Made by a program: the position numbers and the translations under genes. Shown piece by piece: positions 21,765 to 33,971 of a DNA stretch of 64,000 nucleotides. Under the pieces are notes generated by a model that did not search any database, was not told the origin of the DNA, and saw only the letters and a program-made list of their open reading frames with translations. Origin of the DNA: Manihot esculenta (taxonomy: Eukaryota; Streptophyta; Magnoliopsida; Malpighiales; Euphorbiaceae); assembly GCF_001659605.2 (NCBI RefSeq), contig NC_035164.2, positions 19,562,000-19,625,999 of the forward strand, written 5' to 3'. Every line of letters begins with the position of its first letter. Positions within the stretch are counted from its first letter, which is position 1.

Positions 21765-22680
21765 TGTCAAAGACGCCAAGTAGATGCAAGCATTCCAAGT
21801 ATCCCTGGAGAAATGCAAGTGGCGATTGAAAGCCCCTAGCCTTTCTTTCAGTGGGGACTAGACATCATTGGTTCGTTCCCAAAGGCATTCAGGTCAAGGA
21901 AATTCGTAATAGTAGCAGTAGATCATTTTAGTAAGTGGATCGAGGCTGAGGCAGTTCAGTCCATTACCACCTAACAAGTGATCTCTTTTGTCAGGAAGAA
22001 CATCTTCACTTAGTTTGGAATCCCAAAGGTAGTTATCACCGAAAAAATAAAACTCAGTTTGTGAGTTCTAAGTTTAAAGATTTCTGTAGAAAATGAGAGA
22101 TTGACTTAAGGTTCAAATCAACCTGTCACCTATAGAATAATAGAATGACCGAGGTTACAAACAGGATTATCCTATAAGGGCTAAAGAAAAGACTCGATAA
22201 AGTCAAAGGCAACTAGCTTGAGGAATTGCCCCATATATTTTAGGCATTTAGAACGACCTGAGAACAACCACAGTGGAAACACCTTTCTCTCTTGTGTATG
22301 GAGCTAAGGCAGTAATCTCAGTAGAAATCCAAGTGAGCAGTTTCAGGACACAACACCCTCAGATTTCAGGAAATCCTGAAGAAATACAATTCAGTTTAGA
22401 TAAATTTGAATTTTTATGCGAAAAGACTGCAATCAGAATGGCGGTTTACATGAACAAAATATTCAGAATATTCAATAGTAGTGTAAGCCCTTATGCCTTT
22501 AATGTTGAAAACTTAGTCCTTAAAAGAGCGAACGTAACAAGCGATAATGTCGAGTTTGGTAAGTTGTGCAAAAACTGAAAATGACCATTTAGGGTCTCGA
22601 AGGTTATTCGTCCAGGATCTTATAAGCCGGTAGAGTTAGATGGCTGAGTCATTTCCCACTCCTGAAATATTTGTAATATG
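21765..22680 (+). pseudogene. T1 integrase core and C-terminus, broken
   Basis: Reading starts CQRRQ, the Cys pair side of the HHCC finger. It continues through 'PSIPGEMQVAIESP', 'QWGLDIIGSFPKAF' (first catalytic Asp), 'VAVDHFSKWIEAEAVQSITT', 'FGIPKVVITE' (the second Asp region is damaged), 'DFC-K-EIDLRF' and 'NRMTEVTNRIIL'. It then reaches 'TPFSLVYGAKAVISVEI' (from 22273) and ends with 'ENLVLKRANVTS...PFRVSKVIRPGSYK'. At least eight stops are visible. A living integrase would insert element DNA into the chromosome. This is the same protein whose front end lies at 4590-4717. Confidence 0.8.
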
Positions 22681-22779
22681 AGAAACTTTTATTAATAATA
22701 GTTAACGAGGTATTTATTATGTGTTGTGTTCTTCAGTAAACAAGGAACATTGGGTTTGTCTTCTTCAGAAACATTAAAG

Positions 22780-23400
22780 CGCATTCATTAAAGGCCATAA
22801 GGCGGGTATTCGCCAAGCCATAATCTGAGTGTTAGTCTTGCAAAAAAAAAAGGCATTTGATGCCAAGACCACAAGGCGGAAATCCACCAGGCCATAATTT
22901 GGATGTTGGTCCCATTAAAACAAGGCATTTGATGCCATAGCCATAAGGCGAGAATCTGCTAGGCCATAATCCGGGTGTTAGTCCTACTAAATAAGGCATT
23001 TGCATAAGGCGAGAATCTGTCAGGCCATAATTTGGGTGTTTGTGGCGAGAATCCGCTAGGTCATAATGCGAGTGTTAGTCTTACTAAACAAGACATTTGA
23101 TGCCATAATGCGAGTTTCGCCAAGCCACCTTATCCGGGTGTTAGTCCCGCTCATCTTATGCTAGGCCATAAGGCTAGTATCTGTCAAGTCACACTGCTGA
23201 GTGTTAGTCCCACTTCACAAAAAGCTTCTAAAGCATTTTTATGCCCAAGCCACAAGACGTGTATTCGCCAAGCCATATGATTGGGTGTTAGTACCATGTT
23301 ATAAAAATTTCTCCAAGGCATTTCATGTCCAGGTCACAAGACGGGCATCCACTAGGTCACATGTCCGAATGTTGATCCCGCTTTGCAAAATTTCTCCAAT
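22780..23400 (+). repeat. Tat 3' UTR tandem repeats, second block
   Basis: About nine diverged units of ~65-70 bp: 'GGCCATAAGGCG(G/A)G-AT-CGCCAGGCCATAATC-GGGTGTTAGTCCC-CTAAACAAGGCATTTGATG' in broken form. Unit borders drift and several units are truncated. It is the same family as 4165-4470. Confidence 0.8.
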
Positions 23401-23564
23401 TATTCATTTTACGACCACTAGTTGGGCCAGTGACCAGGTGTAACAGTCGGTGATAACCCCTCAAATAATCTTTTGAAGATATTATTTGAGCCTTGTTCGG
23501 CGACGATTGGATGAGAGTTATAAACAAGTACGGAGCATATAAACACCTAGTGAAAATAATGACA

Positions 23565-23566
<2 letters not shown>

Positions 23567-23597
<31 letters not shown>
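23567..23597. repeat. (AT)n microsatellite
   Basis: About fifteen uninterrupted AT dinucleotides lie between the tandem repeats and the antisense ORF of T1. Confidence 0.95.
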
Positions 23598-23599
<2 letters not shown>

Positions 23600-23699
23600 C
23601 TCATACATGGGAGGAGGAATGTCTTTAGTTTTCTCTCGAGTCTCTACTACATTTTTTTTTCTACATCTATTACATTATCTGCAAAGACCCGGTCGATGA

Positions 23700-24330
23700 G
23701 ATTTTCATCAGCTTGTTCCTCTTCCTCTTGCTCGTCCTCATCACCTCATCCTCATCACCCTCCTCCTCTAGGAAGATGTCATCTATCCAGGTAAAATCTT
23801 TAGAAGGAAACTACTTCACCAACTACCTTCCCAGCCTTGTCCTTAAAATCATTCTTGCACAATTCAACCTACTCCCCAAGAGTCTTGGTACTGGGAACCG
23901 TTAAAGAGGCCAACACCACGGCTAGCACAAAGCCTATACATAAGTTTAAAATAGTCAGGCTGATTACAATCCTCGGCCAATACATAGAGCTGGATGACTT
24001 TCGCACCTTCATGAAGACCTGCCTTTAGCAACTCTTCGAAGACCATGATGGTATCCTCCACATGGATCTTGTCATCCATGCGAAAGCTTGAAAATGGAGT
24101 GAAGACACGAAAGATTTCTCAAAAGATTTGGTACTAGACATAGAGGCATCTTATGTCCTTCCCAGTTAATACGAAAGGAATGTTGTTGACCAGGATGCTT
24201 TTGCTTTCATAGGCTACCCACAGTGAAGCAAAGGAAGCAAGAGCGTGAATATGGCTGTCGAAGGAGGAGCTCAAGGCAGAACTTCCATTTGAGGAAGAAG
24301 AAGAAGAGAAAGTGTTCTTATTCATTTCCA
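23700..24330 (-). pseudogene. T1 antisense ORF (aORF), broken
   Basis: It lies between pol and the 3' LTR on the strand opposite to gag-pol. From right to left: MEMNKNTFSSSSSSNGS (from about 24328), a hydrophobic stretch, 'VLTGKDIRCLYV', a stop at 24133, 'IFRVFTPFSSFRMDDK', 'VEDTIMVFEELLKAGLHEG', 'VLAEDCNQPDYFKLMYRL' (23864-24079), and an acidic end ('EEEGDEDE', about 23720-23770). T2 carries a clear relative (44430-44640). Tat elements such as Grande and RIRE2 are known to carry antisense ORFs of unclear function at this place. Two or more stops break this copy. I do not know what it does. Confidence 0.6.
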
Positions 24331-24632
24331 TAAAAGGGAAAACAAATAAGAAAGCAAGGGAGTGTAAATGGAAAAGACAAATGGTCAAGCTTTTCTAAAA
24401 CACAAATATCAATTGTATTGGTATTTGGAGGAGAATAGGGGTTTTTATATGATGGCTTCCCTGGCATAGTTTTGAACGCAACTCAAGAAATAAGACAATC
24501 ATCATCTATGGGTAAAAGTAGGCAAAACGACTCAAAGCATGGAAGACCAATCTAAACATGCCACGTGCCTGAGATCATAAAAATAACCGTCACCTTCGAA
24601 TTTGAGAATTAAAAAGCAGAAAAAAGGAACTC

Positions 24633-25130
24633 TGATATAACACAACAATCGCCCAAAATAAGGCATGGACTGTCACTATAAGAAAGTACCATGTGGCAAG
24701 AGTCTGATAAGCCGATACGCAGTTCCGCCTGTGAAAAGGAAGACCCGGATACCATAGCCCCCGATTCTTCATCAAGACTCACTTTTCCTTAAAGAGGTCA
24801 AGTCTTCATATAAAGTTACCATTAGCAGGCACATAGCAGAGCCCATTACACCTGTAATTGCGGGATTCTCAATCAATTAGCCTGCACCCGCTAGATTCTC
24901 AGGAATTACTATAATTAATTTCATTTTCTTACAATATAAAAACTAATAATCACATAGATAAAAATAAGCAATTTTTACACAACTACTATTTAATTCAAAA
25001 CATTATATTATACACGCTCTTCTTTTCAATTTATTGACTTGAGCGTTGGAGTGGCTATTATAGACGCCAACCACCTCAAATTCTCTTTCTTGCAAAATTG
25101 ACCAACCGCAGCACAACTCTATTTCAATCA
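24633..25130 (+). repeat. T1 3' LTR
   Basis: It begins TGATATAACACAAC and ends CTATTTCAATCA (498 bp). It aligns with 1851-2328, with small indels and many substitutions; for example, the 5' LTR lacks the TTTCCTTAAAGAGGTC-like piece at 24780-24800. Confidence 0.8.
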
Positions 25131-26900
25131 TGTCAATTATAAAATTAATTTATTTAGTATTTATAATAATTTTTTATTATAATATTTATTTAGAGGAAAA
25201 AATATTTATAATATTATATAAGTAAAAATTTTTAAACATAATTAGTTTTAAATTTAGGAGAATTAAACTACTTATAAATATATAATATCTAATATTTTAG
25301 TAGTATATAATTAAATTTAAATTCTAAAGTAAAAAATGATTTTATTTTTAAAATTAATTTAAAGTTAATAAAATTTGAATTTCTTATATTAAATTTATAA
25401 GTGGATGATAATTTTATAATTGAATTTAAATTTTAAGTACTTAATAATTTTTTATTTAAATTAATATACTATTAATAAAAATTTAAATTTTGAATTATAT
25501 ATAAATAATCAAAGTCAAATTTATGGCTTAAAATTATTAAAATAATATATTTAAATATTAATGAATAAAATATAATAATATAAAATTATGATATAATAAT
25601 AATAATAATAATTTATAATTTACAAATAATATAATAAATATAAAAATAGACAATACACATTGAATAAGTTTAATAATAATAATAAAAGATTGAACTTAAT
25701 TAACTATTCAAAATCTATATGTTGTTGTTATTATTATTATTGTTAAAATATATATAGCAAAGTATAAATAATGTTGCACTTGCAAGTTAAAAAATTCCAT
25801 TAAAAACAATTCCAATGAGAGCGTTAATTTCAACTGCATCAAAACAACGGTAAGATTTTTGTCGTACTTGCCAGCTGAGCATTACACAATAGGCCAGATT
25901 CTTTTATTGTTTTCTTTTAACTTCTCAGATTTTGGGAAGCCACCATTACTATGCGAGCATCTAGCGTCGAATTGATTTTTTTATTAATTAAATTTAATAA
26001 TAACCAAATAAAAAAATTAATTAAAATAAAAATTAACAAAATTCATAAAAAAACATAATATACATTTCATACTATTAATCAATTTATTATTAATAAAATT
26101 ATTAACTAAAAAATATTAATAAAATTATAACAATTCAATTATTTTAGTTTCTAAATTAGAGGTAATTTGATTTGATGCTAAAAATCTAAAAGTTTTTAAA
26201 ATTATTTATTAAAAAAATAAATATTTTAAAACATTATCCAATTATATTTAAATAATGCATATATGAGCCACGACAACTCCACCTCAGCCACAAGTTTTTT
26301 GAGGGGGCAAGCCCTAGAAGACAATCGCCTGAATTACATTGATGCCCTTAGAAATCTCGGCAATTAGTCGGAGTAGTTTTGACATTTCAGCATTCCCCTT
26401 TTGTCTCTTTCAACAAAAAGTATTCAATGCGTATGCTTCTTTGCAAATTGTTAATGATGTCAAAATTAATTTTAGCAAGAAAATTAGTACACCTCATAAA
26501 AAATACGAACTAAAAAAATTTTTAGAAAAGACTTTTAAATGCATAGTCAAAAGTTACATGTAAATACTAATATGTTTCCAAATTATTTTATTACATGTAT
26601 ACTAACTTTGTTTTTTTAAAAAAATAAATTTCTTATTTATTAGGTTAATTAACCTTAATTAATCTTATTCGATAGACCATCCACTAATATCCAACCTAAG
26701 ATATTATATGAAAAAAACTTGAAATAATATAAGACCGAAGAATATTAAGAATAAAATTTAAAAGTTTAAACCAATACATGGGATAAACATATAACACAAC
26801 TATTTTTATAAATTTATGAGCAGTCATATCAGTTTATCACCAAACTCAACTTAAACCCCAACCTAATTTTTGTGGAATGACATGTATATAATTCCTTATA
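25131..26900. other. AT-rich DNA without a recognisable gene
   Basis: It is strongly AT-rich, with short AAT/ATT repeats (25590-25612, 25662-25690, 25726-25745). There is one less biased stretch at 26268-26410 ('GGGGGCAAGCCCTAGAAGAC') that I cannot assign. No coding sequence is seen that I would defend. Confidence 0.5.
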
Positions 26901-27819
26901 ACGTGTCTAAACTCAGAAATATTATCCTTTCTTAAAGTAAAAACAATCAAAAAGATTGTAGAATCCATCTCAATATCAACCAAATCTCATCCCTGATATC
27001 CAACTAAAACAGAATCTCTAATAAAGAAGAATCTCTTTCACATTTCTCTGAAAATCCCTAACCACTGCACCCATAAGTAGTATTCCTTATCTTGCTCAAT
27101 ACAAAAGTATTCAAATTATACTTAAGGTGACTACGACCTGGCTATTGTTAGCTACATACAACAACAACTCATTCTTGCTATATACCATATGGGCATCCTC
27201 CCAATTAGTCAAGACTGAGATAGTTTAATTGAGGAGTTCTAAAGGTGTATAAATTTGCCCTTGGAAGCTGCAAAGATTTTGATGGTACCATGAACTCCAC
27301 AAAATATAAACAACCTAATTCCTAATCTTATCTTAGTTTATCCCAAGCAGACAATAAATGAGCGCATACAAACTAATAAACTTTCAAGAACCAATGATAA
27401 TATAAAGCTAACCCAACACTCCTTAACAAAAGGATAAGCTACTAAAGCATGCAAATTGTCCCCCCTCCCATCTATAAACAATACATGACACATTAATAAT
27501 AATACCTTTCTTGTGCAAGTTAGTGTTAGAAAGTAAAATACCTCTAAGACATCTCTGCAGAAAATTCATCACCTTTGAAGGAACTCTAAGTTTCTATAGT
27601 TGTTTCCAAATGGGGAGAGCAGGGGTCAAAGTAAACTCTTTTTAGCTGCTAAAAAATAGTATGGTACCCAAATTTCACTTTGTATTTCTCGTGTTTATTG
27701 ACATATCAAATTCTTTTATCAGCACAAAGAATCACCCTAAGAAGTGTTATAGTAATCACATCAGCATCAACAGAAAGTAATAACTCATGAATCAGTCTTA
27801 CATTCCAGTCTTGGCGACT
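26901..27819 (-). pseudogene. LINE reverse-transcriptase tail (zf-RVT region), left part
   Basis: Minus-strand reading from 27819 to the left gives 'DWNVRLIHELL', 'DADVITITLL', a 'KHEKYKVKFGYH' strand, 'W-K...KVPSKV-NFLQRCL' (around 27540-27610) and 'VCGWEGGQFAC'-like Cys/Trp-rich sequence around 27430-27480. This is the order of the zf-RVT region at the end of plant LINE polyproteins. Many stops and frame changes make it dead. It is continuous with 33972-34410 once the solo LTR A1 is removed. Confidence 0.65.
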
Positions 27820-28778
27820 TGACTCGCGGTTGTCGAAACCGGTCAAAAATAACCTTTCTGGTTATCAACAATTTACAACTGCAGATAGTGGTGAAAGGAT
27901 CGAATCCACAGAGAATTGAATACTTATCTATTTTTCCCAACAAGATCAAGAGATTCAACTGAAAGCACAATTGAAAGCAAGTAACTGAGAGCAGATCAAT
28001 AGTAAAGTGCAATAAAGTAAAAAAGGGGGGTTTTGAGATTGATTTGACTAACAACTATTGAAAGCAATTAAAACAGCAAGTAATCAAAATAAAAGAGGAA
28101 ATCAATATGAGAAAAGTCTAGTTGAAGATATGGATCCACTTTGGTTGTTTGGGTTGATCATTGAAACTTATATTCTTCTTGATTGGTTCAATAGATTAGT
28201 TATGGGGATGGAAAACACTTCTCATCACCATGTCTCTCCTTATGATTAAATCAATTAGGGAACGTCCTCTAATCAATTACTAATTAACAAATTGCCAAGG
28301 AACGTCCTTGGGCCTTAGGTATCAAAACAATTGTCAATTGCATGAAGAATGGGAGAGATCCAACCCTAGCTACTCAAACGCATGAGATGTTGTTAGATCA
28401 TACAATTCCTTAGTTTTTACACCAAGTGTTCTTAGGTCAGAATATTTCCAGCAATTACGGACTAACAAATATCCCAACTAACAATCAATTAACTTTGCAA
28501 TTATGAATCAAGTGGCCAATTTGATCAAAACAACAAAGCAATCTTAAATTTAAGCACACAATTGCATGAATATTGAACAAACCAAAAGCAAATACTTTAT
28601 GTTCAGATCTCACAACCCTTTAAACAACCTTAGTTTCAACCAAACTTCAACTAGAATTAGGAGTTTCAGCCACTCATGGCTGAACCAAAATAGAAAATAG
28701 AAGAGAAGAAGAACAAAGGAGGAACCGGCGGTGGCACAAGGTGGAGGAGTTCGGCGGCCAAACCCTTGGAGAGGTGGG

Positions 28779-31700
28779 TGTAATACCCGGCTAGACTCTG
28801 GTATCGAAATTCCTACCGTCTGGTAGAATCTCGGATGTTGAAAACCTCTAGAAGGGTAAAATCATGTTTTCATGAAATGTTTTAATGTATTTTATGGTTT
28901 TAAGCAAGATAGAAATTGAGTTTTGAATGAAAAAGACTATGGAGGCATTTCCAGGTTCGGCTGTCGAACCTCAGGTTCGGCTGTCGAACCTCAAGTTCGG
29001 CCGCCGAACATTGGATAGTTTAGGGGGGCAAGTTAGGCTTCCGAAAGTAGCAAAGGTTCGGCCGCCGAACCTCATGTTCGGCCGCCGAACTTGCATGAGT
29101 TTTGGAGGCACTTTAGACTGCCGAAGGGTGGTCTGGCCAGCCCCTATATAAGGGCTCCATGGCCGAAACGGGCGAGCTTTCTCCCCCTTTTCAGCCAACG
29201 GTGAGTCCATGCTCTCCCATGGTCGTTTTTGATGTTTTTTCTCCAATCTTTCGAGTTTTAACAAGTGTTTGCTTGGTTTTTGAAGATTTGAGAACTTTGA
29301 GCAAGTTGTGGAACTTGGAGACCCAAGGAGCGAGATCTCCCCCATCTCCGAGTTGGATCGTCTTCCCTCTCGATCTTCAAGAGGTAAGAGTAGATCCTCA
29401 CTTCTTTTCAAGTTTTAGTTGAGTTTCATGAAGTTTCTTGGGGTAGAAATGCATGTGTAGGTTTATGTTGAGTTTTTGGGTTTATGTTGTGTTTATGGAC
29501 AATGTGGGTTGTATATGTATGTTTGATGTGTTTTGGTTGGGGTTTAAGTTAGTTTGAGACCCCTATATGCTTGTTAGCTTGAGTTTGCATGTTGTAGAAT
29601 AGGTAAATACATGATTGAATGGATTGAGAGGCTTTTGTGCATTATGGAGGCTGAGTTCTGCCCTTTGGAAGAACTCAGGTTCGGCAGCCGAAGGGACTTT
29701 TGGCCGCCGAACCTGCCTGTGGAGGCCAGCCTTTGGCTGCCGAATGTAATACTCGGCTAGACTCCGGTATCGGAATTCCTACCGTCCGGTGGAATCTCGG
29801 ATGTCGGAAACCTCTAGAAGGGTAAAACCATGTTTTCATAAAATGTTTTAATGTATTTTATGGTTTTAAGCAAGAAAAGAAATTGAGTTTTGAATGAAAA
29901 AGACCAAGGAGGCATTTCTAGGTTCGGCCGCCGAACCTCAAGTTCGGCCGCCGAATATTGGATAGTTTAGGGGGGCAAGTTAGGCTTCCGAAAGTTTCAA
30001 AGGTTCGGCCGTCAAACTTGCATGAGTTTTAGAGGCACTTTAGGCTGCCGAAAGGTGGTCTGGCAGCCCCTATAAAAGGGCTCCATGGCCGAAACGGGCG
30101 AGTTTTCTCCCCATTTTTGGCCACGGTGAGTCCCTGCTCTCCTATGGTTCGTTTTTGATGTTTTTCCTCCGATCTTTAGAGTTTTAACGAGTTTTATCTT
30201 GATTTGAAGATATTTGAGCAAAAGAACAAGTTTTGGAGCTTGGAGACCAAAGAGTTGAGATCTCCCCCATCTCCAAGTTAGGATCGTTTCTCCTCTAGAT
30301 CTTCAAGAGGTAAGCTTCGATCCTGCCATTCTAGTATGTTTTAAACAAGCTTTATGAGTTTTGTGGGGTAGAAATACATGTTTAGGTTATTGTTGGTTTT
30401 ATGGGTTTATGTTGAGTTTTTGAGCAATGTGGGTTGTTTGATGTGTTTTGGTTGGGGTTTAAGTTAGTTTGAGACCCCTATGTGTTTGTTGGCTTGAGTT
30501 TGCATGTTGTATACTAGGTAAATGCATGATGGAATGGATTGGGAGGCATTTGTGCATGAAAGAGGCTGAGTTTTGCCCTTTGGAAGAACTCAGGTTCGGC
30601 AGCCGAAAGGACTTTCGACCGCCGAACCTGCCTGTGGAGGCCAACTTTTGGCTGCCGAACCCTGCCCCCGAAAGTGGACTTTCGGCTCTGGAAGGGAGTT
30701 TCGGCCGCCGAAGGTGCCGCCGAACATGCATGAGTTTCGTCTTTGGAGGGAACCTTCGGCCGCTAAAAGTGCCGCCGAAGGTGCATGACTTTCGGCTCTG
30801 GAGGGACTTTCGGCCGCTGAACCTGCTGCCGAAAGTGCCCTGTTCAGCCTTCCTTTGCATGATTTATGTGATTGTTTTAAGGTGTTTTAGGGGGTTTTTG
30901 GGGAGTATTTTAGAGTCATGTTCATGGATGTTTGGTCCCTCACTTGAGTCCACCTGTGTAGGTTCGGACCCGAGGAACCGAGGACCCCAGCAGTGAGACA
31001 GCTGCTTCAGTATTTTGACAGAGCTAACCTGAGGTGAGTAGAATAAAAACTTATGTTTTAAAGCAAATAAATATAGATTTGAGCATGTTCATGCATCACG
31101 AATGCCATGTGATATTCTAGGTTGTTTGCATTAGAATTCACGAATATGTTGCATTGCATAAATTGATGATGATGTGGATGGATGTTGGATGATCCTTAAT
31201 CCTCAATATGATACGATGTAATATGATACGGTATGGTATGGTATGGAAGTCCGGTTGACCCATTCTACGTCCCGGCACTATGTAAGAGAAAGACCGGTTG
31301 ACCCATTCTACGTCCCAGCACGTTGGAATGTTATGATATCTTATGTTTAAGAGAAAGTCCGGTTGACCCATTCTACGTCCCGGCACCTTGGAATGTAGAG
31401 GACTATTGGTGACAATACCATCCTTGATGTGATTGGTTTGTGATGTGTTGCATTTCATGAAAGCATGAAATTTAAAGTGAATGTCTATTTATTCTGCTCA
31501 CTGGGCTTTATAGCTCACCCCTCTCCCTTAACCCCCAGATTTGCAGGTACAGGGTAGACCAGAAGGTCAGCAGGAGTAGAGTCATGTTTTATGTAATAGC
31601 TAGATGTGGACATGAATATGATGTAATGTAAAAGTATAGTATAAAAATGTAATGTATTGATGCTTATGGAAGTTTAGAGTTGTGCTTGACCATAGCAATA

Positions 31701-33316
31701 TGTTAATCCCTTTCTAGTATATGATCTCAAATGTTTAATGATGATTATTGTAAACCAAGCTTAATGTATGTTATGTTACCCCATTGGAGTATTTGATGAG
31801 GACTCCAGTGCGAGGTTTTATGTTATGGTTTGTGCATGCACAGGTTAAGCTTGGTGAATGAAAGAAAGAATGAATGAATGATTAAATGAGAAAGTTTTAA
31901 TTTTTTATGTAATTGTTGATCATGTATGGGATTAAACAGGTATACAGGATAAATGTTTGGCTTGCTACGGGTCCCGACAGCCTTAAGCTGATCTGGATCC
32001 TAGTGCCGGTAGCGGTCCAATTTTCGGGTCGTTACAGAACCCTGCCCCCGAAAGTGGACTTTCGGCTCTGGAAGGGAGTTTTTGCCGCCGAACCTGCCGC
32101 CGAAAGTGCCCTGTTCAGCCCTCCTTTGTATGATTTCTATGATTGTTTTAAGGTGTTTTAGGGGGTTTGTGGGGACTATTTTAGAGTCATGTTCATGTAT
32201 GTTTGGTCCCTCATTTGAGTCCACCTGTGTAGGTTTGGACCCGAGGAACCGAGGACCCCAACAGTGAGTCAGCTGCTTCAGTGTCTTGTCAGAGCTAGCC
32301 TAAGGTGAGTGGAATAACTCTTTATGCTTTAAAGTAAATAAATCAGTTCTTAGCATGATTCATGCATCATGAATGCCATGAGATATATTAGGGTGCTTGC
32401 ATTAGAATTCACGAATATGTTGCATTGCATAATATGTTGATGATGTGGATGAATGTTGGATGATCCTTTGGCCCTCACTATGATATGATATATTATGAGA
32501 TGGTAATGATACGGTGAAAGACCAGTGAGGCCCATTCTACGCCCCTGGCACTATGTAAGAGAAAGACCAGTGAGACCCATTCTACGCCCCTGGCATTAAT
32601 GGAATGTTATGTTATGTTATGCTATATAAGAGAAAGACCAGTGAGGCCCATTCTACACCCCTGGCACTATTGGAATGTGTAGAGGGCTATAGGTGACAAA
32701 TTCATCCTTGATGTGATTTGTTTGTGATGTGATGCATTCCATGATATCATATGTTTTAAATATAATATTTTATTATTCTGCTCACTGGGCTCTAGTAGCT
32801 CACCCCACTCCCTTAATCCCCCAGGTTTGCAGGTACGGGATAGACCAGGAGGTCAGCTAGAGTAAAGTCATGGTCATGTAATAGCTAGTGGTGGACATGA
32901 TAGATATTGAAATGTAATGTTTAGTACAGTAATGTATTGAATAGTATTAAACAGCTATGTAATGTAATGATGTTATTGAGTATTAGAGTTGTGCTTGACC
33001 CCAATATGTTGTTAATCCCTTTTGAGTACATGATTTTAATGATGTTTATGTAAACCAAACTTAATACATGTTATGTTACCCCATTGGAGCATTGTTGAGG
33101 ACTCCAGTGTGGGGTTGATGTTTATGTTTATGAGTTGTGCATGCACAGGTTAAATTTGGAAATGAATGAGAAAGTTCAAAATTTTTATGTAATTATTGAT
33201 CATGTATGGGATTAAACAGGTTTACAGGATATATGTCAGGCTTGCTACGGGTCCTGGTGGCCTTATGCCGATCTGGATCCTAGCACCGGTAGCGATCCGG
33301 ATTTCGGGTCGTTACA
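28779..33316 (+). mobile_element. S2: solo LTR of the S family, split by S3
   Basis: TGTAATACCCGGC at 28779, interrupted at 29744, resuming at 32037 and ending GGGTCGTTACA at 33316. The flanks GTGGG (28774-28778) and TTGGG (33317-33321) agree in four of five bases. The layout is the same as S1: several dyads at 28964-29098, TATATA at 29145, donor GTAAGA at 29384, acceptor-like TGTAG at 32232, donor GTGAGT at 32305, three tandem units at 32515-32660 and TTTGCAG at 32832. Confidence 0.88.
29745..32036 (+). mobile_element. S3: S-family LTR nested in S2
   Basis: 2292 bp from TGTAATACTCGGC to GGGTCGTTACA. It sits inside the dyad array of S2, directly after GGCTGCCGAA. The left flank CCGAA and the right flank GAACC overlap by only GAA, so the expected 5-bp duplication is incomplete (two bases missing on the right). 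It carries TATAAA at 30071, donor GTAAGC at 30310, the dyad array at 30594-30840, acceptor-like TGTAG at 30961, donor GTGAGT at 31034, three tandem units at 31240-31390 and TTTGCAG at 31546. Confidence 0.88.
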
Positions 33317-33971
33317 TTGGGGATCTTGTATTCTTCAAGTCTGCCACTTCTTGTCTTCATGAGGCCTTTAAATAGGTCTTGGAAAATTGCCTAGGGTTTC
33401 TTGGGTGTCCATGCAACTTTTAGAGGCTGTCCAAAATGTCCTTGATCTTATATGTGCCTTCTATGTGCATTGCAAGGACTTTTTGGTCTTTTAATTGTTG
33501 CCCAAGTGTGTCCAAGAAGTTTCCTTCACATTATTGTTGCCACTCATGCACTAAAGAGGAAGGTGGAGCCTCCTTTTGAATTTTGAATGTGCATGGCATG
33601 AAGTGGGAAACATGTGATCTCTAAGATTTGGCTTCTTGAATAAGGAAGAGGCAATTCAGGGGGACTTTCGGCCGCCTAAGCTTAGTTTCGGAGGCTGGAC
33701 TTTCGACTCTGGAGCAAACTTTCGGCCGCCGAAAGTGCTTCCGAAGGTGGGTGACTTTCGGCTCTGAATGAGACTTTCGGCTTCCGAAAGTGCTTCCGAA
33801 GGTGATTTTTCCAGTTTTGGCACTTTTTGGCAGTTTTAAGAGCATTTTCTCCAGAATGTCTCTTTACACCTAATATCTTCAAAACATGATTAAAACCACA
33901 AAATTAGGTAGAAAAGGTGTAAATAAACATCAATAAGATCATGATTATATGGACTAAAATATGCTCTATCA

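Larger units (their letters stand above)
1851..25130 (+). mobile_element. T1: degenerate Tat-type Ty3/gypsy retrotransposon, interrupted
   Basis: Two diverged LTRs (1851-2328 and 24633-25130) bracket gag, integrase and 3' tandem repeats in plus orientation, plus an antisense ORF. The gag style, the TGGTGCCATTGCCGGGA primer site, the tandem 3' repeats and the antisense ORF all fit the Tat lineage. Much of pol (protease, reverse transcriptase, RNase H) is missing, and stop codons are frequent, so it is old. The copia complex 4718-21759 is inserted in the integrase. The 5-bp flanks (TTTAT left, TGTCA right) do not match, so it may have been rearranged or the ends may have decayed. Confidence 0.75.
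27820..33971 (-). mobile_element. A1: solo Athila-like LTR with two nested LTRs
   Basis: TGACTCGCGGTTG at 27820 and TGCTCTATCA ending at 33971 are the two ends of the same LTR family as A0. Flanks are CGACT (27815-27819) and CGACT (33972-33976), a perfect 5-bp duplication, and there is no internal element sequence, so it is a solo LTR. S2 (28779-33316) splits it. Near its right end (33665-33810) it carries the TTCGGCCGCCGAAAG / 'TTTCGGCTCTG' module that A0 and A4 lack. Confidence 0.9.

Noticed and set aside
1846..25135. Target duplication of T1
   Set aside because: TTTAT on the left and TGTCA on the right do not match, so I do not claim a clean insertion.
30459..30996. ORFs of 133-175 codons in S3
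   Set aside because: They arise because the dyad array lacks stop codons in several frames. They are not kept in the same frame between S1, S2 and S3.
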